Of a stretch of 64,000 bases of DNA, positions 43,867-53,600 are shown piece after piece (positions within the stretch are counted from its first letter, which is position 1; the number at the start of each line of letters is the position of its first letter). This DNA comes from Sanguibacter antarcticus (GTDB lineage Bacteria > Actinomycetota > Actinomycetes > Actinomycetales > Cellulomonadaceae): NCBI RefSeq assembly GCF_002564005.1, contig NZ_PDJG01000001.1:3286001-3350000 (forward strand), written 5' to 3'. The position numbers were made by a program, and so were the translations under genes. The notes below the pieces were generated by a model. It searched no databases and had not been told where the DNA came from. It worked only from the letters and a program-made list of their open reading frames with translations.

Positions 43867-44262
43867 ATGGGCGGCCACCGGAGGGAGCAGGACCTCGCTG
43901 CCGACCGTGAACGTGGAGCCGTGACGGCCGAGCTCGCCGTCGCGCTCCCTGCGGTGGTCCTCGTGCTCGTCGCCGTCCTCGTCATCGCTGCGGCGGGCAT
44001 CGTCCAGCTGCGCGTCACCGACGCGGCGCGCGCCGGAGCACGCGCGGCCGCGGCCGGGGAGACTGACGCGCGGGCCGCCGAGATCGCCCAGCGCACAGCC
44101 GGGGACGCCGTGTCCGTGTCTGTGCACCGAGCAGACCCCTGGGTCACCGTCACCGTCGCTGCGCCGGTCGCCGGCGGGTGGTTCGGCGGCCGAGGTCTCG
44201 CTGCGTCAGCGACGTCGACCGCCTGGCTGGAGTCGGCCGTCGTCGTGGGCGGCACGCAGTGA
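43867..44262 (+). CDS. tadE: TadE-like pseudopilin
   Basis: A 131-residue protein. The pseudopilin cleavage region is RGAVTAELAVALP with Glu at +5 after the Gly, followed by a hydrophobic helix (VVLVLVAVLVIAAAGIVQL). A small extracellular beta domain follows. Start ATG 43867, two bases after the pilin stop; it overlaps the next gene by 4 bases. Confidence 0.87.
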   Translation: MGGHRREQDLAADRERGAVTAELAVALPAVVLVLVAVLVIAAAGIVQLRVTDAARAGARAAAAGETDARAAEIAQRTAGDAVSVSVHRADPWVTVTVAAPVAGGWFGGRGLAASATSTAWLESAVVVGGTQ

Positions 44263-44639
44263 GCACGGTCGTACGCCGCGTGCGCGGGCGCGATCGCGAG
44301 GCGGGCGCGGGGACCGTCCTGCTCGTCGGGGTCGTCGCTGCACTCGTGCTGCTCGCGGCGTTCGTCGGGGTGCTCGGGGGGACCGTCTCGGCGCGCGGCG
44401 CTGCGCAAGGTGCAGCGGACCTGGCGGCGCTCTCCGCAGCGGGTGCCGACATGTCGGGGGTGCAGGAGCCGTGCTCGCTCGCCGACGAGGTCGCTCGCCG
44501 CAACGGCGGGACGGTGGCGGAGTGTCTCGCCGAGGGGGACGGGATCTACACGGTCGCCGTCACCGTCGGGGCACCCGTCGGCCGGACCGCGTCTGCGAGG
44601 GCGCGCGCCGGTCCTGCGTCAGCAGCAGAGGCAAGGTGA
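44259..44639 (+). CDS. TadE-like protein of the helicase/secretion neighborhood (Rv3654c type)
   Basis: A 126-residue protein. The N terminus has a pilin-like region (EAGAGTVLLVGVVAALVLLAAFVG), but the +5 residue is Leu rather than Glu. A short secreted domain with two Cys (EPCSLADEV and AECLAEGDG) and typical AQGAADLAALSAA follows. This is the last Tad gene. In other Actinobacteria the DEAH/DUF1998 helicase gene converges with it directly; here 17.7 kb intervene. Start GTG 44259. Confidence 0.87.
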   Translation: MSTVVRRVRGRDREAGAGTVLLVGVVAALVLLAAFVGVLGGTVSARGAAQGAADLAALSAAGADMSGVQEPCSLADEVARRNGGTVAECLAEGDGIYTVAVTVGAPVGRTASARARAGPASAAEAR

Positions 44640-44716
44640 TCGACGACAGCACCAGCAGCCGTCGCCGCGCAGGATCGCCGCCGCATGACCGCCGATGCGT
44701 GATCACTGACGCATGG

Positions 44717-45547
44717 TCACCGAGGCGTGAGTCCCCACGTCAGTACGAGAATCACAGCCGTATAGGCAGGAGTCATCAGGTAGGCGTGAGCAAGGAGCGC
44801 CTCCCCGACGCGACTCTTGGTCATTCTGCTCCCTGGTGCAGTTTCGTCTCCTGGCGTCTGACCGGTGTCTGGGGCGAGGTGTGCAAGCGGTGAGGTGACA
44901 GGGTCGTCGTCGACCCCGCTCCGCGAGCGTGTTCGTTGCCAGGCGGCACCTGCCACGAGGACGCCGGCGGAGACGATGAGCACAGGCACGGCAGGCACGG
45001 CGACCAGGACGTGCCGGCCGAGTACCGTCACCAGCGTGTACATCCCGACGATCGCCATGGACAGGAAGTATGCGAAGACCGGATGGGCAACGATGAACCG
45101 GAGCACCCGTTCGGTGAAGACGACGGCGCTCGCGATGACGCCGAGCATGATGGCTGTCGAGAGCACCATTCCGGTCGTGAACCCCAGCTCGTCCCCGGCG
45201 ACCCAGGCATCGAAGGCATCGGTCGTCGCGTACATCCCGACGAGCTGGACGACGACCGGTATCACCGCCGCCGCGACCGCTGTGGCGGATTCGTCCGGGC
45301 TGCGGGGGAGCCCCAGGCTGCGTGCGTACCCGGTCGCGTCTCCGAACGCGTCCTCGGCGCGCTCGCCGCTCTCGGCGCAGTGCGACTCGACCTCGGTGAG
45401 CGCCTCGCCGATCATCGTGCCGCTCACGCCCTGGAGCCGGAGCTCGACGAGGAGCTCTTCAGCCCACAGCCCCTCGACGTGCGGCGCGAGGGTGAGCTCG
45501 ACCGAGTACTTCCATGCAGTCCAGCGCTCGCGCATCGACGACCTCAT
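44717..45547 (-). CDS. HAAS-like domain membrane protein paired with PadR regulator
   Basis: A 276-residue protein. The first 85 residues resemble the HAAS/permease-prefix domain found beside PadR regulators (LLVELRLQGVSGTMIGEALTEVESHC). After that come about six hydrophobic segments, with a basic and acidic loop before the last one. The start ATG overlaps the padR stop by 4 bases, so regulator and membrane protein are cotranslated. PadR-HAAS pairs are common in Actinobacteria and are thought to sense envelope stress or control transport, but the role is not established. Confidence 0.72.
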   Translation of the reverse strand: MRSSMRERWTAWKYSVELTLAPHVEGLWAEELLVELRLQGVSGTMIGEALTEVESHCAESGERAEDAFGDATGYARSLGLPRSPDESATAVAAAVIPVVVQLVGMYATTDAFDAWVAGDELGFTTGMVLSTAIMLGVIASAVVFTERVLRFIVAHPVFAYFLSMAIVGMYTLVTVLGRHVLVAVPAVPVLIVSAGVLVAGAAWQRTRSRSGVDDDPVTSPLAHLAPDTGQTPGDETAPGSRMTKSRVGEALLAHAYLMTPAYTAVILVLTWGLTPR

Positions 45548-45927
45548 GACTCGACCTCCTGCGGGGTGGTGGCCGCGGTGCGCGGTCCCTGGATGATGGA
45601 TCGCGTGACCTCGGTGAACCGCACCCACCGGCCTCCTGCGTGAGCGAGCTCGTCCTCGCCGGAGCGGGTCAGGTGGTAGTACTTGCGGCCCGGGCCCCCG
45701 TCGCCCGCACGCCACTCGGTGGTGACGTACCCGGCATCTTCGAGGCGCTTGAGCAGCGGGTAGAGCGTTCCGCCCTTGAGCGTGCCGAGTCCGCTGTCGG
45801 CCAGTGCTGCGCCGATCGCGTACCCGTAGGTGGGGCCGTCGGTCAGGATGCGCAGGATGCAGAGGCCCACGACCCCGCGCAGCCACTCGCTCGGCCACTC
45901 GCTGGGGGTGGGGCTCTCCTCGGACAT
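45544..45927 (-). CDS. PadR-family transcriptional regulator
   Basis: A 127-residue winged-helix protein. Typical PadR features: GLCILRILTDGPTYGYAIGAAL, LKGGTLYPLLKRLEDAGYV (recognition helix), GGPGRKYYHLTRSG (wing), and a short C-terminal helix. Start ATG 45927 with a leaderless-type -10 box. It forms an operon with the HAAS-like membrane protein. Confidence 0.9.
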   Translation of the reverse strand: MSEESPTPSEWPSEWLRGVVGLCILRILTDGPTYGYAIGAALADSGLGTLKGGTLYPLLKRLEDAGYVTTEWRAGDGGPGRKYYHLTRSGEDELAHAGGRWVRFTEVTRSIIQGPRTAATTPQEVES

Positions 45928-45933
45928 GACTAG

Positions 45934-45957
45934 AGGGTAACGCAACCTAGGTAGGTT
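45934..45957 (-). promoter_or_regulatory. padR promoter with inverted repeat
   Basis: TACCCT on the minus strand (45934-45939) lies six bases before ATG 45927. Just upstream, AACCTA-GG-TAGGTT (45944-45957) is a perfect inverted repeat in the spacer between -10 and -35, a good site for PadR autorepression. Confidence 0.55.
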
Positions 45958-45986
45958 CACTACATAGGTGGGTCGTCAGACGACGA

Positions 45987-46029
45987 GAGGGGCGGTCGCG
46001 ACGACCTGACATCGTCGCGACCGCCCCTC
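45987..46029. terminator. Strong hairpin terminator after the DUF427 gene
   Basis: A perfect 18-bp stem (45987-46004 with 46012-46029) and 7-base loop start 22 bases beyond the DUF427 stop. Confidence 0.87.
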
Positions 46030-46051
46030 GCAGGAGCCCTCGAAGGGGTTG

Positions 46052-46342
46052 TCAGTCTGTCGACTCGACCGTGACGCCCTTCCAGAACGCATAGAACCCA
46101 CGGATGTTCGACGCGGCGTCCTTCGGATCGACGTAGCGCCAGGCTGCATCGGGGTTCGTCTGGCCGTCCACGGTGACGTCGAGGTAGCTAGCAGTACCCT
46201 TCCACGGGCACACCGACGTGGTGCTGCTCGGAGTGAAGTACTCCTCATGGACGGACTCTGCAGGGAAGTAGTGGTTCCCCTCGACGAGGGCCGTGTCCGC
46301 TGACTCAGCGAGAACGGTGCCGTTCCACAGTGCTCGATACAT
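46052..46342 (-). CDS. DUF427-family protein
   Basis: A 96-residue protein that fits DUF427 well: RALWNGTVLAES, FPAESV, TTSVCPWKGTASYLDVTVDG and AAWRYVDPK. The family forms a small beta-tent fold of unknown function; VCPWKG is its hallmark. ATG 46342 is chosen because GAGAGAAG lies upstream. It is followed by a strong terminator and lies 58 bases downstream of the VTC gene on the same strand. Confidence 0.9.
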   Translation of the reverse strand: MYRALWNGTVLAESADTALVEGNHYFPAESVHEEYFTPSSTTSVCPWKGTASYLDVTVDGQTNPDAAWRYVDPKDAASNIRGFYAFWKGVTVESTD

Positions 46343-46400
46343 CGTCGTCTTCTCTCGTCCGGTGTGCTGGGTGCGCGTGCGCGCCATGGTCCTCAGGAGA

Positions 46401-47321
46401 TCACGAGCGGGCCTCGGGCGACAGCGGGCGGAAGGTCGCACCCGCCCTCGGGAGAACAGGTTCGCCGTGAGCAGGCAGGACCGTGTGCTCGAAGGGGTTG
46501 CGGTGGAGCACGCGCATCCACTTCGCCGACGGCAGCCGCGGGTCGAGGGCGACGAGGCCGGTCCCGTACTTCGAGATCTGCGACGGCCGCTGCCCGCGGC
46601 TCCAGAGGAGGCGGTCGACCGCAGAGGCTCCCGCACCCGACTTCGTCTCCACCACGGCGCGCGAGGGAAGCCGCACCACGGCGCTGTCGTCGCGCGAGCA
46701 CACGAGACCGGTGTCGATCGTCAGACGGCTGTCCGTCGCCGGCGTCGCTCCCGGCACGAGGAGCGTGGCGCGCGAGTAGCGCGTGACGAGCGTCGGACGG
46801 AGGGTGGCTGCCTCCTCGGACGACAGCCGCTGCTCGTCGAGCACCGCTCGGACGAACTCGTGCCCCGCCGGGGTGACCCGTCGACGATCAGCCAGGTCGT
46901 GAGGCTGTCGTGCTTTGACGGTCCGGCCGCGCCGGTCGCGCGTCTTGATCTCCAGCCAGCACTCGCCGGAGTCCAGGTAGGTCCGGGTCCGGATCTTGAA
47001 CCGTGCGGGCCGGCGGCGGGCGGCGAGCATGAAGCTGCGGAGCGCCGGGGTGTCGAAGTAGACCGACTCGTAGCCGAAGGTGTGGCTGCCCGCGATCTCC
47101 AGGATCTGCGCCCGCTCCCGAAGGTCTTCGAGAAGCCCGATCGTGGCGTCCATGGCAAGCACGTACTTGCGGTCCGTGCGGGTCTGGAGCGCGGCGCGGT
47201 TCAGCAGCTCGTCGAGGTAGACCGGAGCGATGCTCCCGAGGACGGTGTCGAGATCCTGCACGGTCGCCTGGGTCGAGGACCTCGACGTTCGCGAGGCCGG
47301 CAGGCGCATCGTCGTCGTCAT
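46401..47321 (-). CDS. VTC-domain protein (polyphosphate polymerase-like)
   Basis: A 306-residue protein. The tunnel-fold VTC domain is recognisable by DRKYVLAM, ESVYFDTPALRSFMLAARRRPARFKIRTRTY (basic residues for phosphate binding; split here as YFDTPALRSF and RFKIRTRTY), ECWLEIKTRDRRGR, RYSRATLL, and VVETKSGAG near the C terminus. In yeast the VTC domain makes polyphosphate from ATP; bacterial members are usually next to DUF4956 membrane proteins. The ATG overlaps the DUF4956 stop (ATGA), confirming the pair. Whether this one is an active polymerase is not known. Confidence 0.87.
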   Translation of the reverse strand: MTTTMRLPASRTSRSSTQATVQDLDTVLGSIAPVYLDELLNRAALQTRTDRKYVLAMDATIGLLEDLRERAQILEIAGSHTFGYESVYFDTPALRSFMLAARRRPARFKIRTRTYLDSGECWLEIKTRDRRGRTVKARQPHDLADRRRVTPAGHEFVRAVLDEQRLSSEEAATLRPTLVTRYSRATLLVPGATPATDSRLTIDTGLVCSRDDSAVVRLPSRAVVETKSGAGASAVDRLLWSRGQRPSQISKYGTGLVALDPRLPSAKWMRVLHRNPFEHTVLPAHGEPVLPRAGATFRPLSPEARS

Positions 47322-47962
47322 CGGTGCGCTCCAGACACGAGGCTCTCGGCGGGGGCCTGAGGCACGGCAATGGTCTGCGCGGTGCGACGCGACACCCGGG
47401 CCAGGGGCGACTTCACGTTCGCGTCGACGTGGTATGTCACGTCCACGAGCGTGGTCTCCACGACGAGGTCGACCTTCCGGACGACGACGGCGTGCACGGT
47501 CGCGCCGAGGAGCTGCTCGAGGTGAGCGATCAGCGTGCTCTCGTCCGTGAACGCCGAGTCGAGGACCATCAGCTGGCTCCGGTACCGGTTGAGCAGGCGA
47601 GGGTGGTCGCCGACGAACAGGGTGATGAGCACGAGTGCGGCGAGCACGGCCGTGAGCCACAGCGGGGTGACGGCGAGACCAGAGAGGAGACCGATCGCGA
47701 GGGCCGCGAAGTAGTAGGCGACCTCCTGCTGCCCCAGCTCGGTAGACCGTAGCCGGATGATCGAGAGCACCCCGAAGAGCCCGAGGCCGAGACCCGCACC
47801 GATGGTCGAGGAGGACAGTGCCGTCGCGACGACGAGCACCCCGACGTTGACGCCCAGGTACGCCACGACGAGCTCGCGCCGTCGGTGGCGTGGGAAGTAC
47901 AGGCCGAAGGTGAGGACCGCGATCGCTACGAGGTCCAGGGTGAAGGTCAGGAAGATGGTCAT
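47318..47962 (-). CDS. DUF4956 membrane protein, partner of the VTC protein
   Basis: A 214-residue protein with about five hydrophobic segments in the first 130 residues (LFGVLSIIRLRSTELGQQEVAYYFAALA is the family hallmark, split here as GVLSIIRLRSTEL and QQEVAYYFAALA) and a cytoplasmic ferredoxin-like C-terminal domain (VVVRKVDLVVETTLVDVTYHV). DUF4956 proteins accompany VTC proteins and often CotH kinases; no CotH gene is here. Start ATG 47962. It is divergent from the OmpR-type operon, with a 169-base gap. Confidence 0.87.
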   Translation of the reverse strand: MTIFLTFTLDLVAIAVLTFGLYFPRHRRRELVVAYLGVNVGVLVVATALSSSTIGAGLGLGLFGVLSIIRLRSTELGQQEVAYYFAALAIGLLSGLAVTPLWLTAVLAALVLITLFVGDHPRLLNRYRSQLMVLDSAFTDESTLIAHLEQLLGATVHAVVVRKVDLVVETTLVDVTYHVDANVKSPLARVSRRTAQTIAVPQAPAESLVSGAHR

Positions 47963-48068
47963 CGGGGCTCCAGAGTTCTGAGGTATGACGAGAACTCTGA
48001 CCGACGGCTCTGTGCCGCCCCTACGTGCTTCCTGTGAGCCCGGCATGAGGGCGGGCGAACTGCGACGT

Positions 48069-48087
48069 TCCACAGGCTGTGCACAGG
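48069..48087 (+). promoter_or_regulatory. 19-base CACAGG-pair motif upstream of the two-component operon
   Basis: TCCACAGGCTGTGCACAGG differs by one base from the motif at 23233-23251 and ends 44 bases before the response-regulator start (43 at the other site). The conserved spacing suggests a promoter-linked binding site. Confidence 0.5.
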
Positions 48088-48131
48088 GAATGCTCAGTGC
48101 GTGCAAGGGGTGCGCGCGCGATCATGGATGC

Positions 48132-48899
48132 ATGAGCATCCCGACAGCCCGCACGAAGCCTGACCTTCTCACCCGCCTCGACGGTTCGCCCGTCAGGGCC
48201 CTCGTCGTCGACGACGAACCGTCGCTCGGTGAGCTTCTCTCCACCGTGCTGCGCTACGAAGGCTGGTCGGTCGAGACTGCGCTCACCGGACGAGCGGCGG
48301 TCAAGGCGGCGCGAGAGACCCCGCCTGACGTCATCGTCCTCGACGTCATGCTGCCCGACCTCACCGGGATCGAGGTGCTCCGCAAGATCCGCGCCGATCT
48401 CCCGTCGGTCCCGGTCCTCTTCCTCACGGCCAAGGACGCGGTCGAAGACCGCGTCGCCGGGCTCACCGCCGGCGGCGACGACTACGTGACGAAGCCCTTC
48501 AGCCTCGAAGAGGTCGTCGCGCGCCTGCGCGCTCTGCTGCGCCGAGCCGGAGCCAGCACGACCGCCGACGACAGCACCCTGCGGGTCGGCGACCTCGTCA
48601 TGGACGAGGACAGTCACGAGGTGACGCGCGGGGGCGCCGAGGTTCGGCTCACCGCCACGGAGTTCGAGCTCCTGCGGTTCTTCATGCGCAACCCTCGCCG
48701 CGTCCTGTCCAAGGCTCAGATCCTCGACCGCGTCTGGCAGTACGACTTCGGTGGGCAGGCGAACATCGTCGAGCTCTACGTCTCTTACCTGCGCCGCAAG
48801 ATCGACGCAGGCAGGGCGCCCATGATCCACACCCTGCGCGGAGTCGGCTACGTGCTCAAGCCCGCCGAGGTCGAGGTGCAGACGACGGCTGCCGGATGA
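48132..48899 (+). CDS. OmpR-family response regulator
   Basis: A 255-residue regulator. The receiver domain has the acidic pair in VVDDEP (27-29), phospho-Asp71 in IVLDVMLPD, Thr99 in LFLTAKD, and Lys121 in YVTKPF. The C-terminal winged helix (about 155-245) has LTATEFELLRFFMRNP and the recognition region VELYVSYLRRKID. Start ATG 48132. Its stop overlaps the histidine-kinase start (ATGA). It resembles the TcrA/PhoP-type regulators of Actinobacteria; the regulon is unknown. Confidence 0.94.
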   Translation: MSIPTARTKPDLLTRLDGSPVRALVVDDEPSLGELLSTVLRYEGWSVETALTGRAAVKAARETPPDVIVLDVMLPDLTGIEVLRKIRADLPSVPVLFLTAKDAVEDRVAGLTAGGDDYVTKPFSLEEVVARLRALLRRAGASTTADDSTLRVGDLVMDEDSHEVTRGGAEVRLTATEFELLRFFMRNPRRVLSKAQILDRVWQYDFGGQANIVELYVSYLRRKIDAGRAPMIHTLRGVGYVLKPAEVEVQTTAAG

Positions 48900-50461
48900 C
48901 CGGGTGGACGCTCCGGAGACGGCTCGTCGTCGTCCTCGTGAGCCTGCTCATCGGAGTTGCTGCAACGATCGGTACCCTCTCGACGCTCGCCCTGCGGGAG
49001 TCGCTCGTCGACCAGCTCGACGAACGCCTCGACCAGGCGAGCATCCGCGCTCTGGGGGCCCACGAGGGGCCTCGGGTGGACGCGCAGAACGATGCGACCG
49101 CAGCCGGCGAGCCTGCTGCTCGCACGGGAGGCACCCGGGCGCTCGACGTGCCGCCGCCTGGCCTCGACACACCAGGGCAGGGCGCAGGGACAGTCACTCT
49201 GTCGATCCGAAACAACATCGAGCTCTCCGGATACATCGACGCTGTCGGCTCCTACCAGTCGCTCACCGACGAGCAGATCGTCGTCCTCGAAGAGGTCGAG
49301 CCGGACGGCAGGCCCCGCACGGTCTCGCTCGACGACCTCGGCCCGTATCGCGTCGTGGCAGAGAGGACAGCGGACGGGACGCTCGTCGTCACCGGTCTCT
49401 CCAGCCAGGACGTCACCGCGACGGTCAGCCAGTACCTGGCGGTCGAGGTGATCATCGCTGCCCTCGGCATCCTCACGGCCGCCCTTGCCGGCGGAGCGCT
49501 CGTGCGGCGTGAGCTGCGCCCGCTCGAACGGGTCGTCGCGACAGCCACGCGTGTCTCCCAGGTCCCGCTGCACCGCGGCGAGGTCGCCGAGCTCGAGCGC
49601 GTCCCCGACGCCGACACCGACCCTGGCACCGAGGTGGGGAAGGTCGGCTCGGCCGTCAACCGGCTCCTCGACCACGTCGAGGGCGCGCTCGCGGCGCGTC
49701 ACGAGAGCGAGACGCAGGTCCGGCAGTTCGTCGCTGACGCCAGCCACGAGCTGCGGACCCCGCTCGCATCCATCCGTGGCTACGCGGAGCTCGTCCGACG
49801 GATGCCCGACGAGGTGCCCGACGACGTGCTCCACGCGATGGAGCGCGTCGAGTCGGAGTCGTTGCGGATGACCACCCTCGTCGAGGACATGCTCCTGCTC
49901 GCGCGGCTCGACGCGGGCCGCCCGCTCGGCTCGGAGGAGGTGGATCTCACGGCTCTCGCCCTCGATGCGGTGTCGGACGCCCACGCAGCCGGCCCTGACC
50001 ACCGGTGGCGGCTCGACCTTCCGGAGACGGAGGAGAGCGACGACGACATCGACGATCCTTCTCCGACGATCGTGCTCGGCGACGAGGGGCGGCTGCGTCA
50101 GGTGCTCGTCAACCTCTTGGCGAACGCGCGCGTCCACACTCCTGTCGGCACCACGATCGTCACGTCCGTGCGCTCGGACGGCGAGACCGTCGTCCTGACT
50201 GTGCGTGACGACGGCCCTGGGATCCCTGAGTCGCTGCGGAACCACCTCTTTCAACGCTTCAGCCGCGGCAACGCCGCCCGCTCCCCGGGCAGCGGCTCGA
50301 CAGGCCTGGGCCTGGCGATCGTCGATGCCGTGGTGCGCGCTCACCGTGGCCGGATCGACGTGGACGGCACACCGGGCGCGACGACGTTCACGGTCACGCT
50401 GCCTGTGGCTGGTGTGACGGCCGAGACCGCCGCGCCTGCGGGGGGTGCTCCCGCGGCCTGA
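48896..50461 (+). CDS. Sensor histidine kinase
   Basis: A 521-residue membrane kinase. A helix at 10-33 and another at 183-204 enclose an extracytoplasmic sensor domain of about 150 residues with no recognised family. A HAMP-like region follows, then the HisKA domain with phosphoacceptor His284 in DASHELRTPLASIRGYAELV, and an HATPase_c domain with N box (LLANARVHTP), G1 (VRDDGPGIP) and G2 (GSTGLGLAIVD). It is cotranslated with the OmpR-type regulator. A 30-residue Ala/Pro-rich tail follows. Confidence 0.94.
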   Translation: MTGWTLRRRLVVVLVSLLIGVAATIGTLSTLALRESLVDQLDERLDQASIRALGAHEGPRVDAQNDATAAGEPAARTGGTRALDVPPPGLDTPGQGAGTVTLSIRNNIELSGYIDAVGSYQSLTDEQIVVLEEVEPDGRPRTVSLDDLGPYRVVAERTADGTLVVTGLSSQDVTATVSQYLAVEVIIAALGILTAALAGGALVRRELRPLERVVATATRVSQVPLHRGEVAELERVPDADTDPGTEVGKVGSAVNRLLDHVEGALAARHESETQVRQFVADASHELRTPLASIRGYAELVRRMPDEVPDDVLHAMERVESESLRMTTLVEDMLLLARLDAGRPLGSEEVDLTALALDAVSDAHAAGPDHRWRLDLPETEESDDDIDDPSPTIVLGDEGRLRQVLVNLLANARVHTPVGTTIVTSVRSDGETVVLTVRDDGPGIPESLRNHLFQRFSRGNAARSPGSGSTGLGLAIVDAVVRAHRGRIDVDGTPGATTFTVTLPVAGVTAETAAPAGGAPAA

Positions 50462-50506
50462 TCGTGCGGTCGTCGACCACGGCCTGCCTGTTCCGCGGCT
50501 CTCGGG

Positions 50507-50893
50507 CTAGAGCGGCCCGTCGACCTCGTCGTCGAAACGGCGTCGAGCGTCGTCGATGAGCGGGACGTGCACGGCGGCCCATTCGAGGATCGCGTCGATC
50601 GGTGGCCTGAGGGTCTTGCCGAGCGGGCTGATGCGGTACTCCACGGCCACCGGCCGGGTGCTGAGGACGACGCGCTCGACGATGCCGTTGCGCTCGAGAC
50701 GCCGCAGGGTCGCTGTCAGCGACTTCGGCGTCACCTCGGGGATGGCGCGCTTCAGCTCGCTGAAGCGCGCCGGCCGTTCGCACAGCTCGTTGAGGACGTC
50801 GAGGGACCACTTGTCGAGAACCTGGTCGAGGAGCTCGCGGTGCGGTGCGCGGAGCTCGAACCGGTCCGGGGCGGGGCGCACGGTATCGCTCAT
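50507..50893 (-). CDS. HxlR-family transcriptional regulator
   Basis: A 128-residue winged-helix protein with the HxlR pattern: LLDQVLDKWSLDVLNEL, RFSELKRAIPEVTPKSLTATLRRLERNGIV, and VEYRISPLGKTL. The usual conserved N-terminal Cys is absent, so it is probably not a simple thiol sensor. ATG 50893 is preferred. It is divergent from a RidA gene, with an inverted repeat in the gap. Confidence 0.88.
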   Translation of the reverse strand: MSDTVRPAPDRFELRAPHRELLDQVLDKWSLDVLNELCERPARFSELKRAIPEVTPKSLTATLRRLERNGIVERVVLSTRPVAVEYRISPLGKTLRPPIDAILEWAAVHVPLIDDARRRFDDEVDGPL

Positions 50894-50929
50894 GAAACCC
50901 AGTCTCGTTGAAGTGGCCGCCAGGCACCA

Positions 50930-50946
50930 GGTATCCATGGGACACC
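50930..50946. promoter_or_regulatory. Probable HxlR operator
   Basis: GGTATCC-ATG-GGACACC is an inverted repeat with one mismatch in the 79-base divergent gap between the HxlR and RidA genes. Its size and position suit an HxlR dimer controlling both. Confidence 0.5.
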
Positions 50947-50972
50947 ACATCGTCTGATCGAAGGAGCTGATC

Positions 50973-51383
50973 GTGACCGTCTCTCTGCTGTCCCCCGAAG
51001 GCCTGATGCAGCCTGTCCCCTACCATCACGTCGCTGTCGCGACCGGCGCCCGCCACGTGCACGTCTCCGGCCAGGTCGCGCGGCACGCCGACGGCACACC
51101 GTCCGCCCCAGGAGATCTCTGCGGGCAGGTCTCGCACGCTCTCCGGAACGCACACCTAGGGCTGCAGGGCGCCGGTGCCGGCTTCGGCGACGTCGTGCGG
51201 CTCACGTTCTACGTGACCGGGTGGGAGCCCGCGAAGATCGACGCCTTCATGGCCGGCGTCCGTGCGGTCGCAGAGGAGATCGGGCTGCCGATCCCGATGC
51301 CCCCTGCGTCCCTCGTCGGGGTCGACTCGCTGTTCGAGCCTGATGTCCTCGTGGAGGTCGAGGTGACCGCAGTCCTCGACTGA
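50973..51383 (+). CDS. RidA-family protein
   Basis: A 136-residue protein of the RidA/YjgF family. The regions HVHVSGQVARHADG, VVRLTFYVTGW and VEVEVTAVLD are typical; many members hydrolyse reactive enamines or imines from amino-acid metabolism, using an Arg near residue 105. That Arg is not at its usual place here (the region reads PPASLVGVDSL), so the protein may belong to a subgroup without classical deaminase activity. Start GTG 50973. It is divergent from, and probably controlled by, the HxlR regulator. Confidence 0.85.
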   Translation: MTVSLLSPEGLMQPVPYHHVAVATGARHVHVSGQVARHADGTPSAPGDLCGQVSHALRNAHLGLQGAGAGFGDVVRLTFYVTGWEPAKIDAFMAGVRAVAEEIGLPIPMPPASLVGVDSLFEPDVLVEVEVTAVLD

Positions 51384-51394
51384 CGCGCCCGGGC

Positions 51395-51734
51395 TCAGGC
51401 CCGGCTGTGGAGGGTGATCTGGTAGCCGTCCGGGTCGGCGAAGGTGAAGGTGCGGCCGAACGGTCCGTCGACGGGGGCCGAGGTGATGGGAACCCCGTCG
51501 GCGACGAGGGCGTCGTGCACGCCTTGGGCATCGGGGGCGTGCAACCACACGCCGACGCCCAGACCGAGCTGGGGGACCGCGTCGAGGTCGACGCCCGGGA
51601 GCGGTGCGCGCACGGCGAACGCCGCCGGGGTGGTGTCGAACACGACCGCGTGGGGCGGCCCTGCCTGCCGGGCGAAGCCGAGGTGCTTCTCGTAGAACGC
51701 GGCCGAGGCTGGGAGGTCGCGAACCTGCAGCGAG

Positions 51735-51763
<29 letters not shown>
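51395..51763 (-). CDS. VOC-superfamily (glyoxalase/dioxygenase-like) protein
   Basis: A small single-module VOC protein: SISLQVRDLPASAAFYEKHLGF at the start and FTFADPDGYQITLHSRA at the end form one beta-alpha-beta-beta-beta pair with a possible metal-ligand Glu missing. The start is uncertain. I give TTG 51763 (122 residues), because the VOC fold must begin by about 51740; a start at ATG 51829 would run further into the next gene. Its 5' end overlaps head-to-head with the divergent MarR gene. It may bind or detoxify a small molecule. Confidence 0.75.
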
Positions 51764-53547
<1,784 letters not shown>

Positions 53548-53600
53548 CGGTGGCGGGCGGTCCCGTGCGGTGGGATGGTCGACCTCAGGAGAGTGACGCC

